DNA of 38,221 bases. Origin: Pseudopedobacter sp. GTDB lineage: Bacteria; Bacteroidota; Bacteroidia; Sphingobacteriales; Sphingobacteriaceae. Positions 32,733 to 38,221 of this stretch are shown piece after piece. The position numbers were made by a program, and so were the translations under genes. Numbering within the stretch: position 1 is the stretch's first letter; every line of letters begins with the position of its first letter. The stretch is from NCBI GenBank assembly GCA_014378105.1, contig JACMOI010000177.1:1-38221 (forward strand). Reading direction: 5' to 3'. Under the pieces are notes generated by a model. That model had not been told where the DNA came from, ran no database searches, and was given only the letters and a program-made list of their open reading frames with translations.

Positions 32733-34672
32733 GCAGATTGAAAAATATATTTAAAAGAAAATCCGATAATAGCTACGTTAAGCTAGACGAAAAAGAACGC
32801 TTATCTATTATCGAAAGGGCTTGTCAGCAAGTTTCTAGAGGAGTTTTTTATTCTACAATAATTATCATCACTTCGTTTTTACCGGTGTTCTTATTAACCG
32901 GGCAGGAAGGAAAATTATTTCACCCCTTAGCTTATACCAAAACGTTTATTCTTTTGGTGGATGCCATTTTGGTAGTGACTTTAGCTCCCGTTATGATTTC
33001 TTTTTTTATGAAAGGAAGATTTCGGTCAGATAATCATAATCCTATTAACAGATTTTTAGAGCGTATTTACGAACCTTTAATTAGGAAGTGTTTGAAGTAC
33101 AGAAAAACTACTTTAGGTATCAATCTACTAGCCTTAATCATTAGTATTCCGATGTTATTTAGCCTAGGCAGAGAGTTTATGCCACCATTAGACGAACAGT
33201 CTATTCTCTTTATGCCAGTTACGCTTCCTGATGTTTCAAACAGCGAAATTAAAAGGATTTTACAAGTGCAGGATAAAATCATCAAGAGTACTCCTGAAGT
33301 CGAGAAAGTATTAGGAAAAGCTGGTAGAGCCAATACCGCAACAGACAACTCTCCTATCAGCATGATTGAAACCATCATTCTGTTAAAGCCAAAAGACCAA
33401 TGGAGACCAGGGATGACCAAGAAAAAAATCGTAGAGGAATTGGATGGAAAACTTCAAATTCCAGGTGTGGTAAACGGTTGGACGCAACCCATTATCAATC
33501 GTATCAATATGTTATCAACGGGTATCAGAACTGATGTCGGTGTAAAGGTATATGGTCAAAATTTAAATGAAATTGCGAAGGTTGAAGACCAGATAAAAGC
33601 AAGATTAGAAGGAATTCCGGGGGTGAAAGATTTATATGTTGAACCAGTTACTGGGGGTAAATATTTGGAAATCACAATTAAAAGAGACGAATTAGCAAGA
33701 TATGGATTAGACATAGATGATGTAAATGCCACTGTAGAGGCCGCTATTGGGGGACTTCCTTTTGCAAATACCGTAGAAGGGAGACAAAGATTTGATATTT
33801 CTGTCCGTTTGGCTCAAGACTATAGAAATAGCATTGAGAAACTGAAACGTATTCCTATCAATTCACCAGATGCGGGCACCATTCCGCTTTCTTCGGTAGT
33901 AGAAATCAAATTAGCGGACGGACCTCCAATGATTACCTCAGAAAATGCTTTGCTTCGTGGTGCGGTAATGTTCAATGTGCGGGATCGAGATTTAGGAACT
34001 ACGGTAGATGAAGCAATGAAAAAGCTAAATGGAGAAATCAATCTGCCGAAAGGCTATTTCTTAGAATGGAGTGGACAATATGAGAATTTAATCCGCGGAG
34101 AGAAAACACTCTTACTTATTTTACCAGTAGTATTGGTCATTATCTTTTTAGCACTTTATTTAGCTTTCAAATCTGCTAGAGAAGCTTTCTTAAGTTTAAT
34201 CACTATACCATTTGCTTTAATTGGAGGTGCTTATATGGTTTATTTCTACGGTGTTAACCTCTCCATTGCGGTGGCGGTAGGCTTTATAGCCTTATTCGGA
34301 ATTGCAGTGGAAACCGGAGTAGTGATGGTGATTTATTTAAACGATGCGATGCAACAGCTGGTGAAAGAAAAGGGAAACTCCAGAGAAACCATCACCAAAG
34401 AAGATATCAAACAATATGTGATCATGGGTGCTGCCAAAAGACTTCGTCCAAAGATTATGACGGTTTGTGTGGCTTTATTCGGTTTGATTCCCGTTTTATG
34501 GAGTAATGGTGTAGGTAGCGATGTCATGTTACCTATTGTACTTCCCATGATTGGCGGAGTGCTTACCTCTTCTACTCACATCTTATTGGTTACCCCGCTC
34601 ATTTTTCTGATGAGTAAAGAGTATGAATTAAATAAATATGGAAAACTGGAGGTATTAGATGTTAAACACTAA
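32729..34672 (+). CDS. cusA: RND heavy-metal efflux pump, C-terminal half (CusA-like)
   Basis: 647 residues continuing the pump from the TM4-TM5 loop: ERACQQVSRGVFYSTIIIIT (TM5), FLLTGQEGKLFHPLAYTKTF, the large periplasmic domain (LGREFMPPLDEQSILFMPVT, GKAGRANTATDNSPISMIET, QPIINRINMLSTGIRTDVGV, VEAAIGGLPFANTVEGRQRF), and TM7-TM12 with GGAYMVYFYGVNLSIAVAVG, IAVETGVVMV and RPKIMTVCVALFGLIPVLWS. It begins with its own ATG preceded by the purine-rich ggaagag, plus an extra basic linker (RLKNIFKRKSDNSYVKL) not needed by the fold. In its own frame the region upstream closes with TAA at 32714, so only 32717-32732 could hold a single frameshift. Both halves are otherwise intact. The last 14 bp overlap the TolC-like gene. 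Confidence 0.9.
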   Translation: MSRLKNIFKRKSDNSYVKLDEKERLSIIERACQQVSRGVFYSTIIIITSFLPVFLLTGQEGKLFHPLAYTKTFILLVDAILVVTLAPVMISFFMKGRFRSDNHNPINRFLERIYEPLIRKCLKYRKTTLGINLLALIISIPMLFSLGREFMPPLDEQSILFMPVTLPDVSNSEIKRILQVQDKIIKSTPEVEKVLGKAGRANTATDNSPISMIETIILLKPKDQWRPGMTKKKIVEELDGKLQIPGVVNGWTQPIINRINMLSTGIRTDVGVKVYGQNLNEIAKVEDQIKARLEGIPGVKDLYVEPVTGGKYLEITIKRDELARYGLDIDDVNATVEAAIGGLPFANTVEGRQRFDISVRLAQDYRNSIEKLKRIPINSPDAGTIPLSSVVEIKLADGPPMITSENALLRGAVMFNVRDRDLGTTVDEAMKKLNGEINLPKGYFLEWSGQYENLIRGEKTLLLILPVVLVIIFLALYLAFKSAREAFLSLITIPFALIGGAYMVYFYGVNLSIAVAVGFIALFGIAVETGVVMVIYLNDAMQQLVKEKGNSRETITKEDIKQYVIMGAAKRLRPKIMTVCVALFGLIPVLWSNGVGSDVMLPIVLPMIGGVLTSSTHILLVTPLIFLMSKEYELNKYGKLEVLDVKH

Positions 34673-35909
34673 AAAACATATTATTACGCTTTCGCTGATG
34701 CTTTTGGGTATTACAGCTTCCTATGCTCAAGAAAAGCTTAGTTTAGATAGCCTCATTCAAGTAATCAAAAAATCTAATCCCGAGTTAATGGTTTATGACC
34801 AGCAGATAAAGAGCCAGGATGCGAAAATTGATGGCGCCAGTGCATGGATGGCGCCAATGGTAGGTGTGGCTAGTTTTATGACTCCTTATAATAATTTCTC
34901 CAGACCGGGTAATCAGCAGGATGGTTCTTTCATGCTCACCGCCGAACAAAAATTCCCGAATAAAAGTAAGATTAACAGTACCAAAAACTTCTACACCGCA
35001 CAAGCTGCGATCACCAAAGAGGGAAAGGCGGAAAACTTTAATCAATTAAGGGCAATGGCCAGATCAATTTATTTCGAGACTTTGGTTCTCGAAAGAAAAT
35101 TACAATTTGATCAGCAAAACCTTGAAATATTAAAGAATTTAAAGAAGCTATCTGAAATCAGGTACACCTATAACAAAGCTGAATTGGCAGAAATTTATCA
35201 GATGGAAGCTAAGATCTATCAACTCCAAAATAAAATATCTGATACGCATGCCAATATCAATATCGGTAAAATTAAACTGAATACATTAATGAATCGAGAT
35301 GTTGAAACCACTTTTCAGTTAGATAGTAAAGCGATGGATTTCACTTTAATAAATACCCTTAACGAACAGGAAATCAGTGAAAAAAGGAGTTTAAGTAAAC
35401 AATATGATGCGCAAATTAAAAGTCTGCAATTAGAGAATAAAATGATTGCGGCTGATGCTAAACCTGAGTTTAGCTTACAGTTTAACCACATGATTACCTA
35501 CAATACCATTATGCCAAATCAATTTAGTTTAATGGCAGGTATTAGTATTCCTTTTGCGCCGTGGGCTGCCAAATCTTATCAATCTAAATTAAAATCAAAT
35601 GAGTTTGAGACCGCAGCAATGCAACAACAAAAAGAAAGCTTCATCATTAATAATATTGGAATGATAAAGACCCAGGAGGAACATCTAAAGCACATTAAAA
35701 TGGAGCTAGACTTATATGAGCAAAAGATTATCCCAGCTTTGCAAAAAAGTTATGATGTCAATCTCCTAAACTATCAGGAAAATAAAGCCGATTTATTAAC
35801 TGTATTAAATGCTTGGAAGGATTTAAACGAAGCGCAACTAGATGAGCTCGATTTATCAAACACCTATTATCAAATGCTAGCAGAATATGGAAAGAATGTG
35901 GAGAAATAG
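34659..35909 (+). CDS. TolC/CusC-like outer-membrane efflux protein
   Basis: 416 residues with a signal peptide (ITASYAQ, to about residue 23). The rest is mostly long coiled-coil helices with the two-repeat OEP pattern: LDSLIQVIKKSNPELMVYDQ, then LRAMARSIYFETLVLERKL and YTYNKAELAEIYQMEAKIYQ for repeat 1, and ESFIINNIGMIKTQEEHLKH, SYDVNLLNYQENKADLLTVL, NAWKDLNEAQLDELDLSNTY for repeat 2. It supplies the outer-membrane channel for the RND pump. Overlap with both neighbours (14 and 23 bp) shows tight translational coupling. Confidence 0.9.
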   Translation: MLNTKKHIITLSLMLLGITASYAQEKLSLDSLIQVIKKSNPELMVYDQQIKSQDAKIDGASAWMAPMVGVASFMTPYNNFSRPGNQQDGSFMLTAEQKFPNKSKINSTKNFYTAQAAITKEGKAENFNQLRAMARSIYFETLVLERKLQFDQQNLEILKNLKKLSEIRYTYNKAELAEIYQMEAKIYQLQNKISDTHANINIGKIKLNTLMNRDVETTFQLDSKAMDFTLINTLNEQEISEKRSLSKQYDAQIKSLQLENKMIAADAKPEFSLQFNHMITYNTIMPNQFSLMAGISIPFAPWAAKSYQSKLKSNEFETAAMQQQKESFIINNIGMIKTQEEHLKHIKMELDLYEQKIIPALQKSYDVNLLNYQENKADLLTVLNAWKDLNEAQLDELDLSNTYYQMLAEYGKNVEK

Positions 35910-37197
35910 AGTAGAGAGTTTGGCGCTAAGCGTTCAAAGTGAAAAGTTAAGAGTAAAAAGCCTAAAGAAAACTACTTTTCTTCTTATTGCTTGTTGTTTT
36001 ATACTTTCTACTTTACTATTGGGTTGCCAATCCAATACCGATAAAAAAACTGGAAAAACTAAGCAAAAAGGAGTCGTTAAATACACTTGCTCCATGCACC
36101 CTCAGGTAATTAAAGATGGCCCAGGTACCTGCCCTATTTGTTGGATGGATTTAGTGAGGTTAAACCATCAGGATGTGCATTTAGCTGTTGATGCTGATTT
36201 AAAAGATTTAATAAAGCCTACCAACGAGTCTATTGTCTCAAACATCAAAACCATTCATCCTCAAGAATTGAGTCTTTCGGACACGATTCTGTTAAATGGA
36301 AAAGTAAGTTACGATACGAGACAAATTAAAACCATTACTGCCCGTTTTGGTGGAAGAATAGAGCGAATGTTTGTGAAGTACAATTTTCAGAAAGTGGTTA
36401 AAGGCCAAAAAATTATGGAGGTTTATAGTCCAGATTTAGCTGCCGCTCAACAAGAGTTATTGTATTTAAAAGCACAAGATGACCCATCGTTATTAACAAG
36501 AGCAAAAGAAAAAATACGATTATTAGGTATTGACAATCAACAAATTAATCAGATTATTAAAAGTGGAAAAGTAAATTATCATCTCCCCATTTATAGTAAT
36601 TATAGTGGTTATGTGGTTGACCCCGTAATGGATAAAAGACTAAATGAAAAGACCGATAATACGTTTAATGATGCACAAAATGCTATTGCTTTTTTGCAAG
36701 GTCAATATATTAAAACAGGTGATATGTTATTTAAAGTATTCAACCAACAACAAGTATGGGGAATATTTTATGTGGATGCGCATCAACAACAGCATTTAAA
36801 AAGCAATCAATCCATAGGTATCATTTATAAAAGGGACACCCTTCAAACGAAAATCAGTTTAGTCCAACCTTATTACGATGGTGGACAACCTTACACTTTG
36901 GTAAGGGTAACGCTAAATAATGACCAGGAGCAATTCCACATTGGCGAATTTTTAAAAGCGCAATACATCTCCCCTGCAATTCAGGGTTTATGGGTTCCTA
37001 CAAATTCCGTTTACAAGTTGGGAAATAGATCCATTATTTTTATAAAGGAGCAAAATATTTTAACTGCGAAAGTTGTACAAACAGGCGCTACAGTTGGAAA
37101 GCAAATTCAAATTATAAATGGGCTGCAAAAAGGAGATGAAATTGCTGAAAGTGCAGCCTATTTAATAGATACAGAAAGTTTTATTCAAATCAATTGA
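35887..37197 (+). CDS. Periplasmic adaptor (CusB/HlyD-like) with heavy-metal-binding domain, first copy
   Basis: 436 residues. A lipoprotein signal ends in STLLLGC (C47). The segment before it is long (about 27 residues ahead of the hydrophobic core), so a later start, such as TTG near codon 12, may be correct. Next comes the small heavy-metal-binding domain (KYTCSMHPQVIKDGPGTC, then CPICWMDLV, 67-90; C68, H71, C82, C85). The usual CGM is CWM here. The HlyD/CusB adaptor follows: GRIERMFVKYNFQKVVKGQK, long helical hairpin at about 190-230, YSNYSGYVVD, and barrel strands to AESAAYLIDTESFI. It bridges pump and channel, and may hand metal to the pump. It overlaps the TolC-like gene by 23 bp. Confidence 0.88.
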   Translation: MERMWRNRVESLALSVQSEKLRVKSLKKTTFLLIACCFILSTLLLGCQSNTDKKTGKTKQKGVVKYTCSMHPQVIKDGPGTCPICWMDLVRLNHQDVHLAVDADLKDLIKPTNESIVSNIKTIHPQELSLSDTILLNGKVSYDTRQIKTITARFGGRIERMFVKYNFQKVVKGQKIMEVYSPDLAAAQQELLYLKAQDDPSLLTRAKEKIRLLGIDNQQINQIIKSGKVNYHLPIYSNYSGYVVDPVMDKRLNEKTDNTFNDAQNAIAFLQGQYIKTGDMLFKVFNQQQVWGIFYVDAHQQQHLKSNQSIGIIYKRDTLQTKISLVQPYYDGGQPYTLVRVTLNNDQEQFHIGEFLKAQYISPAIQGLWVPTNSVYKLGNRSIIFIKEQNILTAKVVQTGATVGKQIQIINGLQKGDEIAESAAYLIDTESFIQIN

Positions 37198-37201
37198 TGT
37201 T

Positions 37202-38221
37202 ATGAAGACTTTAAAATTTATATTATTTCTGATTTTAACAGTTGGCTTCGCTAGCTGTAAAAATGAGCATAAAAAAGAGAAAACAACTACCCGTTTTTCT
37301 TTGCATTATACTTGCCCTATGCATCCCCAAATTATGGAGGATAAACCTGGTAGTTGCCCTATTTGCAATATGGATTTGGTGCCTGTAAAAACACAAGATA
37401 AGGATGCGGGTCTCACTTTAAGTGATACTCAGATCCAGTTGGGAAATATCAGAACTATCGAAATTGGGACACAAAATTTTTCGGATAGCAAATTACTGAA
37501 TGCTGTTTTAGTAACCAATCCCGAAAACACACAAGTAATTTCTAGTAAGTTTGCAGGAAGAGTTGATCAACTTTATGAGCAGGAAACAGGTGTGAAAGTA
37601 AATAAAGGGCAAGCATTGTTCCTAATTTATAGTGAAGAATTACTTTCTTTACAGAAAGATTATTTGCTGAATGACAAGCAAAGTGAAGCTTTTCCTAATG
37701 AACCTATTTATCAAAAACTGGTAAAAGCTGCTGCTCAAAAATTGAGTTTGTATGGTTATTCGAAACAACAAATTGCTCGATTAGGGAAAAGTGGTAATAT
37801 GAATCCTCATATTACGGTTTACGCTCCAGGAAGTGGATTAATTACCGAGATTAATTTAACAGAAGGTCAATATATAATGGAAGGTTCTCCCCTTTTTAAA
37901 ATCGAAAACTTAAATCAATTATGGGTGGAAGCTGACTTATATCCATCAGAGATAAAAGATGCGCAATTAGGCAAAAAAATAAAAGTAAGTGTAAATGGAT
38001 TTGAAAATGAACCAATTGAATCGCGAATTTCATTTATCGACCCACAGTTTAATGGAAATAGTCAGATTTTAAAAGTTAGAGCAGTAATCTCTAATTCTAA
38101 ACAACAATTTCAGCCAGGTATGCAAGCCAGCATAAGTTTTCCTTATCAGGGAAATGAGGGTGTCATATCATTACCAAATGATGCCGTGATGCGAGAAGAG
38201 AGCGGCGATATAGTGTGGGTG
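37202..38221 (+). CDS. Second CusB/HlyD-like adaptor with heavy-metal-binding domain, 3' end missing
   Basis: The gene starts 4 bp after the stop of the first adaptor and is open to the window end (340 codons seen). A lipoprotein signal (TVGFASC, Cys at 19) precedes a heavy-metal-binding domain of the standard form (HYTCPMHPQIMEDKPGSC, then CPICNMDLV). The adaptor domain follows: FAGRVDQLYEQETGVKVNKG, VYAPGSGLITEINLTEG, LWVEADLYPSEI, and FQPGMQASISFPY. It resembles the first copy in plan, but the body sequence is much closer to standard CusB. Two adaptors in a row suggest a heteromeric adaptor ring, or separate early and late metal-binding steps (inference). Confidence 0.88.
   Translation, partial: MKTLKFILFLILTVGFASCKNEHKKEKTTTRFSLHYTCPMHPQIMEDKPGSCPICNMDLVPVKTQDKDAGLTLSDTQIQLGNIRTIEIGTQNFSDSKLLNAVLVTNPENTQVISSKFAGRVDQLYEQETGVKVNKGQALFLIYSEELLSLQKDYLLNDKQSEAFPNEPIYQKLVKAAAQKLSLYGYSKQQIARLGKSGNMNPHITVYAPGSGLITEINLTEGQYIMEGSPLFKIENLNQLWVEADLYPSEIKDAQLGKKIKVSVNGFENEPIESRISFIDPQFNGNSQILKVRAVISNSKQQFQPGMQASISFPYQGNEGVISLPNDAVMREESGDIVWV

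Noticed and set aside
32720..32735. Programmed -1 frameshift joining the two pump halves
   Set aside because: No slippery heptamer (X XXY YYZ) is seen at gaagagaaatga and no obvious downstream hairpin, so re-initiation at the overlapping ATG is the more likely mechanism.

Overview
The window looks like chromosomal DNA of a low-GC Bacteroidota member, most likely Sphingobacteriaceae (Pedobacter-like). The evidence is AT-rich intergenic DNA, weak Shine-Dalgarno sequences, promoters of the Bacteroidota type (TTTG-N19-TAnnTTTG, seen ahead of rplU), many lipoprotein signals, an HYC_CC_PP protein beside a CusA pump, an SpmA-SpmB fusion, and an L27/L21 pair. The genus is an inference from protein style, because no rRNA or tRNA is present.

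Layout. 1-4140: the start of a small secreted protein (cut by the window edge), a DEDDh exonuclease fused to a GIY-YIG nuclease, an FKBP prolyl isomerase, and a HipA-like kinase/DUF3037 pair. The FKBP and kinase genes are separated by a 152-bp MITE-like palindrome with flanking direct repeats. 4140-5381: a gene-poor scar with a truncated HTH gene, a second dead copy of its tail, a truncated hydrophobic peptide gene, an 11-bp tandem repeat and a REP-like palindrome. 5382-9772: a compact same-strand cluster of di-heme peroxidase, ECF sigma factor, membrane anti-sigma candidate, Spy/CpxP-like protein, YHYH lipoprotein, MORN-type lipoprotein and SCO protein. 9774-19145: housekeeping genes, namely a queuosine-precursor transporter, a methionine transaminase plus omega-amidase, a class A penicillin-binding protein, a peptidase/propeller/beta-barrel fusion and MsrB. 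19218-22426: a degenerate GIY-YIG protein, a LexA-like HTH/S24 regulator, and bioF-bioD. 22504-30747: rplU-rpmA (L27 carries a long basic tail), small membrane and lipoproteins, an M14 peptidase, SpmAB, an S9 peptidase, an APC permease and a small unknown. 30932-38221: a heavy-metal efflux operon HYC_CC_PP, RND pump in two reading frames, TolC-like channel, and two successive metal-binding adaptors. The last is cut by the window end.

How the genes fit together. Two regions concern envelope metal or redox handling. The terminal operon is a CusCBA-type exporter whose pump is split exactly in the cytoplasmic linker between its two halves. The 5.4-9.8 kb cluster joins a MauG/CCP-like di-heme enzyme with a SCO thioredoxin-fold protein and a YHYH protein under a local ECF sigma factor. 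Its individual families are known, but the combination looks like an uncharacterised periplasmic copper/redox system and is the best candidate for a new system here. The HipA-like/DUF3037 pair is a second candidate.
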